This document shows positions 1 through 10,808 of a stretch of 64,000 nt of DNA, piece after piece. Origin of the DNA: Polytrichum commune (taxonomy: Eukaryota; Streptophyta; Polytrichopsida; Polytrichales; Polytrichaceae). Under the pieces are notes generated by a model, which saw only the letters and a list, made by a program, of their open reading frames with translations, searched no databases and was not told the origin of the DNA. The stretch is from contig OX485807.1 in NCBI GenBank assembly GCA_950295325.1, forward strand, positions 51,492,440 through 51,556,439, read 5' to 3'. Within the stretch, counting starts at the first letter, position 1; each line of letters opens with the position of its first letter. Made by a program: the position numbers and the translations under genes.

Positions 1-411
1 TGACACTTGCCATTAGCACGCTCCAGAAGATCTTTCCCTCATACATTAAAACACAAGACTATCATCAAAAGTATCGCAACGTGCTAGCCTAAATATCATA
101 ACGTAGATATTTTTCACTTTAAAGAAGTTACTTACATTGATGTATGGAATCATAAGGACAGTTAGAGGGCGTGACACTTTGAGACCTCTAGACATCTAGT
201 TTGGGCCCTTCACAAACAATGTACATAACGCCATATACCATAAACAATGTACTACTAAAGGGAGTCTAGTAAAAACACGACCCTCATAGATTTGTGGTTT
301 ATTCATATAGAGTGAGTCCCCGTAGACTAATTCGGAAGTTTGGATACTAATTTTGGGATCAAGTTTCCCAAATATCGCATCTACATGCTATAATAAATTT
401 GCATGCGTTTT

Positions 412-1215
412 CACCTTGGGTAATAGTGGTAGTGACCTAGCTCAAAGAGAGGGGTATCTAGCCTTGGCTAGCGTAAATACATACTTAGAGAGCCTCGACT
501 TATAATTAATTAGTATGGGTGATAGCGGTAGGGACCAAACTCAAAGAGGTGAGCGTCTAGCCCTAGCCGACGACAACATATACTTAGAGAGCCCCGGCTT
601 ATCATTAATTAGTGTGGGTGATAGTGGTAGGGACTTAGCTCAAAGAGGTGGGCGTCTAGCCGTGGCCGACGACATCATATACTTAGAGAGCCTCGACTTA
701 TGATTAATTAATGAAGGTAATAGTGGTGGGGACCTAGCTCAAATAGGTGGACATCTACCCCCGGCTAACAACAACAAATACTTAGACAACCTCGGCCTAT
801 CATTAATTAGTGTGGGTGATAGCGGTAGGGACCAAGCTCAAAGAGGTGAGCGTCTAGCCCTGGCCGACGACAACATATACTTAGAGAGCCTCGACTTATG
901 ATTAATTAATGAAGGTAATAGTGGTGGGGACCTAGCTCAAATAGGTGGACATCTACCCCCGGCTAACAACAACAAATACTTAGACAACCTCGGCCTATCA
1001 TTAATTAGTGTGGGTGATAGTGGTAGGGACCTAGCTCAAAGAGGTGGGCGTCTAGCCGTGGCCGACGACAACAAATACTTAGACAACCTCGGCCTATCAT
1101 TAATTAGTGTGGGTGATGGTGGTAGGGACCTAGCTCAAAGAGGTGGGCATTTAGCCGTGGCCGACGACAGCAGATACTTAGAGAGCCTCGGCTTATCATT
1201 AATTAGTGCGGTGAG
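412..1215 (+). repeat. 99-base tandem array, about eight copies
   Basis: The block attaattagtgtgggtgat (with variants) recurs at 505, 604, 703, 802, 901, 1000, 1099 and 1198, exactly 99 bases apart each time. A degenerate copy precedes 505. Copies starting at 703 and 901 share private changes (taatgaagg, aaataggtgg), and so do their neighbours, which points to a 198-base dimer duplication. Because 99 is 33 codons, the + strand shows open frames of 62 and 129 codons with the repeated peptide GDSGRDLAQRGGRLAVADD. Copies 703 and 901 carry TGA stops, so I read this as non-coding satellite DNA. Confidence 0.9.
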
Positions 1216-4200
1216 TAGCTGGCAATGCCCATTCATGTGGCAGCTGTCACCTGCAAGGCACTGGCTCAGCATCTGGCTGACTTGGAAAAGTGTGACGATG
1301 CTTACCTTGTATTGCAATTGCACTAATTGTCTCCACACTACCATTCATGATGAAATGTGGCCACTGCCACACCATATATCGATTTGCATACAAAAATAGG
1401 CTTTTAGAAGGTACTATGCAGTGGGCCTTTCTATGCCATGTGGTCACTCTTCTTTAATTATCAAACATCTATAATCGAGGGCTATATGGCAACGCTTCCT
1501 AGTTAAGAACAACCACCGAAAAGGCACGTGTTACGACGAGATTTGAAGTATGCGTTCATGAATGATGGTCACTTTTCGAGGGTTAGTAGTTGTTTGAATG
1601 TGGTCGCTTCTCTCTTCATTCGTTGTTTGTGTTAGCATCACGTTACATTATGCAACTTCATGTTGAACTTCCATGGCTATAAACACATAATCGTATGTAA
1701 CATGGATGACGAAACAAATCACGGCCATGCTTCCAATCTTCAACCCTGCATGTCATGTGTAATTCTAGGTCGGTTATGGTTTTTGTTGGGAATAGACACT
1801 AACATGTCTAGAATTTTTCTTGAATGACATTGGGCGGACCACAAACATGAAGCTCAATAGAGTAGAGGTGCCCATAACTGATCGTTTAAGAGACCTTGAG
1901 CCCGATATGGAGAAGTATAAGGCGGTGCAAAATTTTCCCGTGTAGGAAGATGCACGGGTAGATCACCTATTGCATTTTAAAAACGACGTGCGGCATAATA
2001 TAGAGAGGATTAAAATCATTTGAAATAAAAATTATAAAGGAATTCCAAATAATGAAGGGGCCATTAAATGTAGACAATCCCATTATAAGTAAGTTAGATG
2101 GACATAAAATGTGGGCCATTATTTTTTTGTAAATTTAATATAGGGGCTGAAGATAAGGATCCTAGAAGGTATGTTTAGTATGGAATGTATATGGGTTTAG
2201 GACTCACGGGGATGGATGATAATTGGGATTTCCGTTTGTCCAAAAATGGATGAAAAGGGAACGCGCCGTCGTTAAAAGGAATATAGAGTACAAAAAATCG
2301 TAGTGACTTGGACAGTATAAGTAATGGAAGGGTGCAAACAAATGGGCCATTTTTGAATTTTAAGTAATTATAGGGAGGCTTTAATTCAACCCTTGAAGGT
2401 AAATAGCCCCAAAACAAAAAAAACCCCAGCCGCACGTGGTGCACAAAAATGCCTTAGAGTGATCTACCCGTGGGAAGATGGAAATCATGAGGACTACAAA
2501 TTTTTCGGAAATTTTATCCTTTAAATTGAAATTGCTAAAAACGTATGAAGCCAAAAGTTGGCCCGAACACATTACCAATGTCTAGAGTTTGCCATGACCG
2601 CTCATTTTGAGACGAATTCCTTCTTGCTTTTGCACTCAAAATTCCATGGTCATATCACCACCAAAGCCGGAGAATTAGGGTTGGTTTCCATGTAGGCTAC
2701 TTCGACCACCAGATTCTTGTGGATTTGTAGATTACACTATAATTTGGTGGACGAAGTGGCTTACATGGAAACTAATCCTTATAAACTGTGAAATGTGGAA
2801 CATTCGTTTAACCACCCACAAAAAGAAATTATCAAAATCAATCCATGCGTGATTGAAAATATGGCACCCTAGAGATTCATGATGGGCTCATGTTCAGGAA
2901 TGGGTGCCTCTACTCTCATGTTATGCGGATTTTGAAGCTTTTAAAAGTTATGATGGCGTGTTGTCCATCTAGTGCACTATAAATTGTGTCGATTTGCACT
3001 TTAAAACATACTTTATGAGGTACTATGTAATCCTTACGTGTTCACTCTTCTTAATCATACAGCTACCATTTGAGTGGTATATGGCAAGGCTTATAGTTCA
3101 TAACAACCACCAAAAAAGACACATGCTACGATGAGATTGGACTATGTACACGTGATACACCAACTTTCATAGGTTCATTAGTTACAATGTGGCCACCTAT
3201 CCCTCCATTTTTTGTTTAAGCTACCATCTACTTTTGAGGCTGTCAAAGGTATGATAGCATGGTGTCCTTCTAGTAGTGCATTGTGTATTGTGTCAATTTG
3301 CATATGAAAATAAACTCTAGAAGGTACAATGTGGGCCTTATGTGGTCACTTTTCAACCATAAACTTGCATTTCAATTGTATATGGCAAGGCGCGTCCTTC
3401 CATTTATGATTAACATTGATCATTGTCCACTAATTATGTTATACATGGGTCCCTCTTTAGTAGAGGTTTTGACAAAGTCAATGTCATCGTATTTGCATGA
3501 CCAAAATCTCCACAAAGATGCACTCTTCATCACAAGACAAAAGATCATATAACAGACACTTTAAACACTTGACACCCTTAATATGCATAAATTGTTTCAC
3601 AAAAATTTCCAAGAATTTAGCAAATCTATAAGGAGGCTAATGTGCTCAAGTTCATCAAACTTTTACATCATGCAATTTATATATGTATTGTGAAAGTCAA
3701 TTTGAAAGTGCTTACCTAACTTCCCCCCCTTCCCCAAATTGGACAATGTTAATTCTTAACATATTTTACTTCTTTCAACCAATGAGTCATGTTCTTAGTT
3801 CTTGTAATACTATCAACAATATTCACATTGAAACACACAACTTGAGTTTGGGACAAAATATAGGTTTTAGAAAGAATCCTACCTTAGTTGGTAGGCAATG
3901 AGGAAATATACATATATGGCGACACGGCCATGCCACATGACCTTATAAACCTCAAATAGCTGACGCTGGCAAGAAAATTGCCATGTGTTAGTGAGCAACT
4001 CTTAAACACAGTTTCATAGGTTTACATGATCGCTTAAAGAGAAGGAGAAAAAACCATTTTCTTTCTATATGACGTATGCTTTTTTAATGTAAGTTCCGCT
4101 TTAGAAACTCGAAATGACAATCTTCATGATTCGCAAAGTCGTTGATTGGATAAGACAATCGCCACATCACCATCCAACGGCCCAAATCATTTGCAAAGTT

Positions 4201-4479
4201 TGAAAGTGGCCACACCTCCTCCAAAGCTTGCTTTCGACGAAATTCGCCCGATCATCATGCAGGCAATGACAGCGGGCAGGCGGGCGGGCAGGCGACAACC
4301 AAGCCAGCAGTGTGGCCTGCCCTGGCTCGCACCTGCCCGAAAATGGGGGACTATGAATACCTGGCTTCTTGGGCCTTTTGGGACTTTGCGGGATCATTTT
4401 TGCATTCAATGTTTCTTTACAAGCGGCATCTTCGACTTAGGCTTGCGCTTTTAGACCCTCAATGACTCAGCTTAACTTA
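1216..4479. other. Intergenic DNA with three partial dispersed-repeat copies
   Basis: No gene seen. A block with gaaggtactatg, then tggtcactctt, then ggtatatggcaagg occurs around 1378-1640, 2983-3230 and 3290-3420, the last two as neighbouring copies. Its second half resembles the beginning of family R. A GC-rich stretch with repeated gggcagg lies at 4260-4340, inside an unsupported 102-codon frame. Confidence 0.5.
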
Positions 4480-5022
4480 GGGCCGCTTTACACCTAGAGG
4501 CCGGGCCAATTCCCCTTGAGGTTGATTGCATGAAATTTCAGCCTCTTTTTGGTTGGAGGCTGGTCTCAACTACACATTATGATAAGATTTTAATGGGGGT
4601 CAATTTTTTCCATATGTAAAGGTCTTAGGGCCAAGAAGCTAAGCCAATTTAATAAATCTAGCATAATCCAACGGATCTAGCATAATCTAGCATAGAGCCG
4701 TTCATATTTCCACACAATCCAATGGATATGGTTCGCTTTAAAAAAACTCATATTTTATGAAAGAAAGTTCTTTTTTTTTATTGAATTTTAATATTGGCCC
4801 CGAGGCCAAGAATTGGCTTTCCATTTTGGATGCACCCAATTCAATAAGCTCGGGCCGTGTCATACCATACATTTTTTTATTAGAAAATTCATACCACCAA
4901 ATCGGCCTGGCCTCTAGGTGTAAAGGGGTTGGGGCCAATTTCAACCTTTTGGCCAATCACAAGTGAGGGTTTCAAGCCTCTTACACAACGAATTGGCCCG
5001 GCCTCTAGGTGTAAAGTGACCC
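4480..5022 (+). mobile_element. Family A Harbinger-like MITE, copy 1 (543 bases)
   Basis: The left end is GGGCCGCTTTACACCTAGAG. The right end is its imperfect inverse, ending CTCTAGGTGTAAAGTGACCC. The flanks are TTA (4477-4479) and TTG (5023-5025), read as a TTA TSD with one change. Three-base TTA/TAA duplications are typical of PIF/Harbinger. A second inward copy of the terminal motif (cctctaggtgtaaa) lies near 4911. The element is inverted relative to the copy at 13378. No transposase. Confidence 0.82.
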
Positions 5023-5088
5023 TTGTTAACCACACATGAGCAACATCTGTGCATGCACGAATCCATGTTCGAATCTTGTTTGTCACTA

Positions 5089-5298
5089 CACCCTTTTGGT
5101 CTAATTAGTGTGGGTTGCCCATTCGGAGTAACGTTTTGCCTAGATTTATCGTTTTTTTACCCAAATAACATGAGTAGTTAGTATGCACACTGAAGAAATA
5201 TGATATAACTCTAGTCGGTAAAATTTCATAATGTTGGTGAAAAGTTATAGTAACATGTAACTTCAAGTGGTAACCCACACTAAGTGGACAATTTAGTG
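5089..5298. mobile_element. Family C MITE, copy 1 (210 bases, TA-flanked)
   Basis: The ends are CACCCTTTTGGTCTAATTAG and an inverse ending in GACAATTTAGTG, flanked by TA (5087-5088 and 5299-5300). The inner terminal part tagtgtgggtt pairs with aacccacacta. The interior matches the copy at 46629 (ttacccaaataacat, agttatag, aacatgtaac). A 146-codon minus-strand frame across it is chance. Confidence 0.75.
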
Positions 5299-5958
5299 TA
5301 TACATGATCAGCACATTAAGGAGATACGTAGTGTTAACATGGATGCGTGATAATAGAGAATCAATGTAGCATATGACATTATGGAATAACACAAAGTCAA
5401 CATTACAATAATGACAATGATGGCAACGTGATGTGTGCGAGAGTGTGCTTTGGACTCTTTGGTGGGTTGTTTTAATGTGACAACCCATGATATATGGAAG
5501 GTAAATGTGACAACAAGGAGAGAGATGTAAATTGAGCATATCCATTCCCTAGGATTTAAGATATAAGAGAGGGAGTGACATTACGAAGGTTCGGGTGTAC
5601 ATCTATCATAGCATAGCTAATAACATGGAGGTGGCATTTGGGGAGGGGCCAACGCACTTCTATTGAGCACCCCGTGAAGTTACATGGATGGAGGAAGAAT
5701 TCACTTTATGGGTTTGGTCCATAGATTTCTTGTTCTTCACAAGAATATGCATACATGGGCCCACTATAGCACGTGTAGTTCTCCTACCATGTGTTGGATT
5801 CCAACCATAAGTTGTTTGCAAGTAATGTTCAAGGTCTTTGTTGACATAAGCTTGATCGGAAAGAGGGACGAAAAACCGGGTTAGAACAATCTTCGGCTTT
5901 CAAGAACCTTCCGAGAGTTGTGTAGTTTTACTTATTAGAACCTCACTTACGTTACAAC
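5299..5958. other. Intergenic, nothing recognised
   Basis: AT-rich DNA between a family C copy and a truncated family V copy. Open frames are short and lack domain features. Confidence 0.4.
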
Positions 5959-6310
5959 CGATGTTGGACAAGTGTAACTTATATGTGAATGCATGGGTAT
6001 GAATGAGCAACATCAATAAATGGTATCAAAGAACCTATTTGTGGGTATGAAATTTGCGGTACTAGTCAAACACTAATATCTGGTGGGTATGCCAAGATGA
6101 GAGAATCATTTGTATGTCCGTGGTATAATTTGGGTCATTCCACACCATAATAATACTAGGACGATTTTATCTAGGTATGAAAGTTCTTGAATATAACACA
6201 AACTTGAATGGTAGCATAAACAAGAATATTCTCAAACATCTATACCTTATTGATATCAAAAGAATGTGACATCTTTGTTATAGATGTTCAAATGGTAGTA
6301 CAAATAATGA
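5959..6310 (+). mobile_element. Truncated family V hAT-like MITE
   Basis: Begins CGATGTTGGACAAGTGTAA, comparable to CAATGTTGGACTGGTAT at 15597. It contains atcaataaatggtatcaaag, ggtgggtatg, gagagaatc and ttttatctaggtatgaaag in family order. The right terminus is missing next to a family D element. Confidence 0.55.
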
Positions 6311-6327
6311 TGCCTAGTCGAACACTA

Positions 6328-6690
6328 CACTAAATATGATATTCAATGTCACATGGTCATTAATGTCTCTATGGTAACTTTTTGGATGACACTTCTTATG
6401 AATAAGTGAACAAATATTGTGATGGATGATGGATGAGTTCGTCCATTGGCCAAAAGCCTGCATTCACTTGTCCGCAACTTGTGATGAATTATTGTCATGG
6501 GTGACTAAAATTTGGATGAAAAATCACTTGGTACGTGACAATAATTACAACACTATAAATCTATAATCCCCCCCCCCAATTTTTTTTACAAGGAATGACA
6601 AATAATGTTGGGTTCACATTCAGTGTTGGCGACACTACACCGCGGTTTACAATTAGTTAGAATTGGTGACACTAAATATCATGTTTAGTG
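6328..6690 (-). mobile_element. Family D MITE (363 bases, TA-flanked)
   Basis: The ends are CACTAAATATGATATTCAAT and an inverse ending in ATCATGTTTAGTG, with TA outside each (6326-6327 and 6691-6692). The interior shares gacaaataatg, ttcacatt and aattggtgacac blocks with the copies at 10416, 26083 and 50563. The C-tract at about 6570 sits where the 50.6 kb copy has a G-tract in the opposite orientation. Confidence 0.78.
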
Positions 6691-7035
6691 TAGTTATGTC
6701 CCTTACCCATAAGCAACCCTTATAGATACTTGATATATTAAAGGAACATGGGTTGTATGCGAGAACCCGAGGTCAAATTTGAACACACTTATGATCAACA
6801 TTGTCAATATTCATATCTTATACAAAAGTGATGTTAAAACCCATGATCTTTCAGTTACTAGCAAGGCATAGCAAAACCCTATACAATCTACCAATAATAG
6901 TTGTGTTTGTATGCTTGAAAGAACTATTATAGGTGTAGTTATCATAATTCATGTGATTAATAGGTGAACCTAAACCCAATGTTGAAGGTAGAATCAAGGT
7001 GGACATGCCCAAATCCAATGTAGCAACAACCTTGA

Positions 7036-7375
7036 CACCTATACTTGAGTTGTATGTGGTTAGTTGCGGATCTAAGAACGGACACAAAAGAAAATACATG
7101 TTTATAATAGATTGGACTACAAGCTCAACAATTACTAACTATTATAGACTTTGTGGGCTACATGACCATTTAATGAACATGAGAATCCTCGCTTTGATAA
7201 CGATTAAGATATTTATACGAGCTCGGAAAACTTACGAGGCAAACAACCACATGCACGCTTAAGATTCGCTAATTATATTGCACTAATTGTGTGTTTCTCA
7301 TCCTACAAGAAGTGGGTGCAAAGAGAAAAAATTGCATGAATACCACATGTCTACCTTATCAATTGGGAGGAGGAG
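7036..7375 (+). repeat. Dispersed repeat R, copy near 7.0 kb
   Basis: Shares ordered blocks with R copies elsewhere: gtatgtggttag, taagaacggacac, catgaccatttaatgaacat, gagaatcctcgc, aagatatttat, gtgtgtttctcatcctacaagaag (as shorter blocks). The 87-codon frame inside is not conserved between copies. Confidence 0.6.
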
Positions 7376-7583
7376 AGGGGAACCATCGCTTACGAACGTA
7401 CCTCTCATCCATCCAACATAAAAACTTGACCCTCTATAAGTTTGTGGCTAATTCATCTCAAATAACTTAGACCAAACTGATTTAGGATCTTGAAAGCCGC
7501 TTCTGGTGGCAAATCAACTAGAAAGAAGATCACCGGGGATGCATACTACATTGAAGACATTTCACATTGGATGAATGAGAGGT

Positions 7584-7588
<5 letters not shown>

Positions 7589-7639
<51 letters not shown>
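7589..7639. repeat. (CT)25 microsatellite
   Basis: Uninterrupted CT dinucleotides. It produces a low-complexity Arg/Glu run in a minus-strand frame, which is not a gene. Confidence 0.97.
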
Positions 7640-7642
<3 letters not shown>

Positions 7643-7684
7643 TAGGTGATTTGGCAAGTGTTGCCAAGTGTAGGCATTGACGGT

Positions 7685-7905
7685 CCAAGACAACCCTAAA
7701 CTATCGGATGATGGTGGAGGGATACCCAAATCCCAAGGAAGAGGTTGACAATTCGATTCTCGGCTGTGAAATCTCCTCTCTACTTGACGGAAAACTTGCC
7801 AGGTGGTCAAGTGGCTCTTGTGCTTTGGCACTAGCCTGTCGGCCTTCTGTCTCATAAAAATTAATTAAATAAAAAATAAAAATAAAAGAAAGAAGAAGAA
7901 GAAGT
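7685..7905 (+). mobile_element. SINE-like element with A-rich tail
   Basis: The head reads accctaaactatcgg, gatgatggtggaggg (A-box-like) and gttgacaattcgattctcgg (B-box-like). A body tgaaatctcctctctacttga follows, in which the last part matches the minus-strand copy at 14.7 kb. The 3' end is A-rich from about 7855. The tRNA-derived promoter reading is inference; a clear TSD was not found. Confidence 0.5.
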
Positions 7906-8256
7906 GGTATAGGCATAAAAAAAATGCATAGATCTAATAATGTTGGAGTTGGACATTCTCCAGGCACAAGATGCCCGTGAGACAGTTGCCTCATGAACAT
8001 TTTGGCTGACAATTATCGGAGCTCTTTCATTGGAGGCAGGCCGTGCATGCATGCAGAGGCCCCAACCCAACAAGCTTTTGGTAACCTATTTGATTTGTGC
8101 TTCATGCCCCGATCACACCAAACTTTCCGTCCGCTTCCAACCATGAAATTGTTGGGGATTGTGTTTAAAAATAGATGTTGGTCCACCACATTTCACACTA
8201 TTACAGCCGGAGATGCCGACGGATGGTGTTTGAACTAGATGGTGTGATCAGCCCCT

Positions 8257-8430
8257 CAGTGTCTGGAGAGTTTTTGGGGGCATAATTGGTCCCAAGCTAG
8301 TGTTTCCAAGTCCAATTGGGTTACATGTTGTGGGTGATGATCCTTTGGTGTTTCTTTATTGATTTGAAGTACCGTAGAGGGCTCTTTATTCCAACACAAA
8401 ATAATAAGTTTTCCTCAAAATGTGTCACGT
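8257..8430 (+). mobile_element. Decayed 5' part of an H1 element
   Basis: Begins CAGTGTCTGGAGAGTTTTT and continues ggcataattggtc, gtttccaagtccaa, ggttacatgttg and tttctttattgattt in H1 order. The right half is unrecognisable, so no TSD can be checked. Confidence 0.5.
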
Positions 8431-9111
8431 GTGGTGTTGTATTTTTTAATTCTAGAGGTCAGAGGCGGCATTGGAAAATACATTTAAAAATATTTCAAAA
8501 CATTTTTAAAAATTTTAAATTGAAAATCATTGAAGACATCAATCCTTGAGGTCCTTTATGGTAAATCATTGTGGGAAACATTCCCCTCTTCCAAGATCGG
8601 TTCTTTGAGCTCTTCTCCGCCCAAGTATTGATCCAAGACTGCGCCTAGATCGTCCCCCGATGCGAAATTTGTATTATGGTATTGGTCAGTTCATGTGGCA
8701 GGGCTCACGGCTTCGACACTGCCGTTGAGTTTGACTATACTAATGCTATGTGGTAATATGGAACAATTAACGAATTTGCGCGTGTATATATTTGCCCTAT
8801 TGGCTTGGACTGACTGTAGTAGTGAATTTATACTTAAAACCATAAAAAACACCTCAAATTTTGATGAGTATTTTTTAATGCATATTTTTAAATAAATTAA
8901 AAATAAATGCACCCCAAGTCACGCGTCATGCTCACATTCATCACGACCCACTTGTATCTCACGTGGAAACTGCATTCCAGCACATGTAAAGAAGAAATAA
9001 GGAGTTTTCTATGGTATATTCCATGGATTCTTCTAGAATGACATGTATTCTTCATGAAGTATTGAACTTCAATTAATTGATTCTCAAACTTGACCGGTTT
9101 GTCTATAACTA

Positions 9112-10004
9112 CACCATTTTGTCTCATTAGTGTGGGTCGCACTAATTCCCAATAATCCACACTATTTTTATAATTAAAATGGCGTGGATTTTTTTATGTG
9201 CATATTTGGGTGGAGAAATGTAAATAAGATTTACCTTTGTGGTTGAGAACTCGAGGCCCAATGCAAATTGTGCCACAATCTCCACATGCCTTGACAACGA
9301 GCTTGATTTAACAAACCTGAAATGAAAGAAAATGTAACAAAAAATAATATCATACCAACATTCACAATTGAATAAAAAAAAGGTGCATTAATAAGTTTGC
9401 GATTGCTTCACTCACCATTTCAAGACAAATTGTAACGTGTGTAGTGCTAGATTCTTGTGCACTTTGCATCGCGATGGATTTCTAAATCACCTTCACAACA
9501 TTCATCTTGGGGTCCTTACATGTTCATACCAAATGGGTTTAGAGCTTGGACTATTGAGAGCAAGGCTCCAAGTTCCCAAAGCTCAAAGGATCAATCTTAA
9601 CCATGCTTGCTAAAACAATGAACCAAATTTTTGTTGACATGAATTCACAAATTACGTCTCAAGTCAATACATTCACCAAAGGATTCTTCTTTCACGACCT
9701 TCACTGCAACCTAAACGATTTGCGCTTCAAGATATATAAGGCCGGTTCAAGATTCATTAGAAGACACTGAGACTTTACAGAGCCACTTTATCCACTGTAT
9801 AAAACGTTTCCTCCTCTTCGCTCCTCGTCCTCCGTTAAGCTTGGCCATGTCTATGCTCAAACCTAATGTTTGTGAAGAACCTTAACGCACGTGGATGAAG
9901 TTTTGGGGGATGACAATGTAAATTTCATCCAAAATGATGTTAACCAAGGCAAGTACTACTAAACAACTAACATGTCCCACCCACACTAATTAGACAAATT
10001 AATG
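9112..10004. mobile_element. Larger family C relative (893 bases)
   Basis: The left end CACCATTTTGTCTCATTAG, followed by tgtgggtcg, is family C-like. The right end is cccacccacactaattag followed by acaaattaatg. TA flanks both sides (9110-9111 and 10005-10006). The interior is unrelated to the 200-base copies and has no long frame. It may be a longer deletion derivative of the parent transposon, or two ends that pair by chance. Confidence 0.5.
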
Positions 10005-10415
10005 TAGTGGTTCGTTTCTCACTGTTCATTGTTACACTTCTTCCCAATGTTATATATATTCATATATATAAAAACTGAAATCCTATGCAAAACAACCACA
10101 TCATCTAAAACTACCAACAGTAAAAAAATTTACTGAGCCACTTTAAATTCCACACTGTTATAATTAAGGAGGGCTCTGATTGGCTTGGAGCCAGCAGGTG
10201 TCAAAAATCCAAATTGTCACAGAGAATTAGAACATCATCACAACCTTGCTACCAATTAAGTTTGGTGTGCACTCTTAATAATTTTGCAAATCTATGGAGT
10301 TTTTTTTTAAAAATAAATAAAAATCAAAGCTATTTAACCTTCCCGAAATAGGATTTTTTTCCCTCGAAAGTGTGTCGCTTTTAGGTTCAACTAGCTTAGT
10401 AACACTACAAGACTA

Positions 10416-10808
10416 CACCAAATATTGTAGTTAATGTCACTAATTATAGTTGTCTTGCTCAACAATAATTGTAAATCGCCCGTGTCGTGTCACCAACTCT
10501 AAATGTGAACCTACCATTATTTCTCATTCCTTGTTAAAAAAGGTTTGGGCAGTAGAAAATTTCTATGATATAATTACTATCACTTACAAAGTGGGTTTCC
10601 ATCCTAAACTTAATCAGCCATGACAACATTTCATAACATAGTCGTTAGAATGCAAAATATACCAAACTTTGGTTTCAACAATTGGCATGGAATGAACCAA
10701 AAGTAAGTTGGGATGGCAATACTTGTAAGCTTATACATATTGCGAAGTGTCCACTTATACAAAAGTGACATAGAATATCACATATTAAACCAGATACAAT
10801 ATTTAGTG
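10416..10808 (+). mobile_element. Family D MITE (393 bases)
   Basis: Begins CACCAAATATTGTAG and ends CAATATTTAGTG, with TA on both sides (10414-10415 and 10809-10810). It carries the family blocks gttgtcttgctc, tgtcaccaac, tgtgaacct and aaaatataccaaac. Confidence 0.75.

Noticed and set aside
515-1399. Open frames with a 33-residue repeated peptide
   Set aside because: The frame exists because the satellite period is 99 bases; other copies contain TGA, and there is no start context or domain.
4255-4340. GC-rich gggcagg repeats as a coding exon
   Set aside because: Low-complexity G/C repeats; similar patches at 10.9 and 25.4 kb share composition but no reading frame.
5105-5545. 146-codon minus-strand frame
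   Set aside because: It runs across a family C MITE and its flank; chance opening in repeat DNA.
7803-7813. tggtcaagtgg as the A box of a tRNA gene
   Set aside because: No B box or cloverleaf follows at the right distance; no complete tRNA found anywhere in the window.
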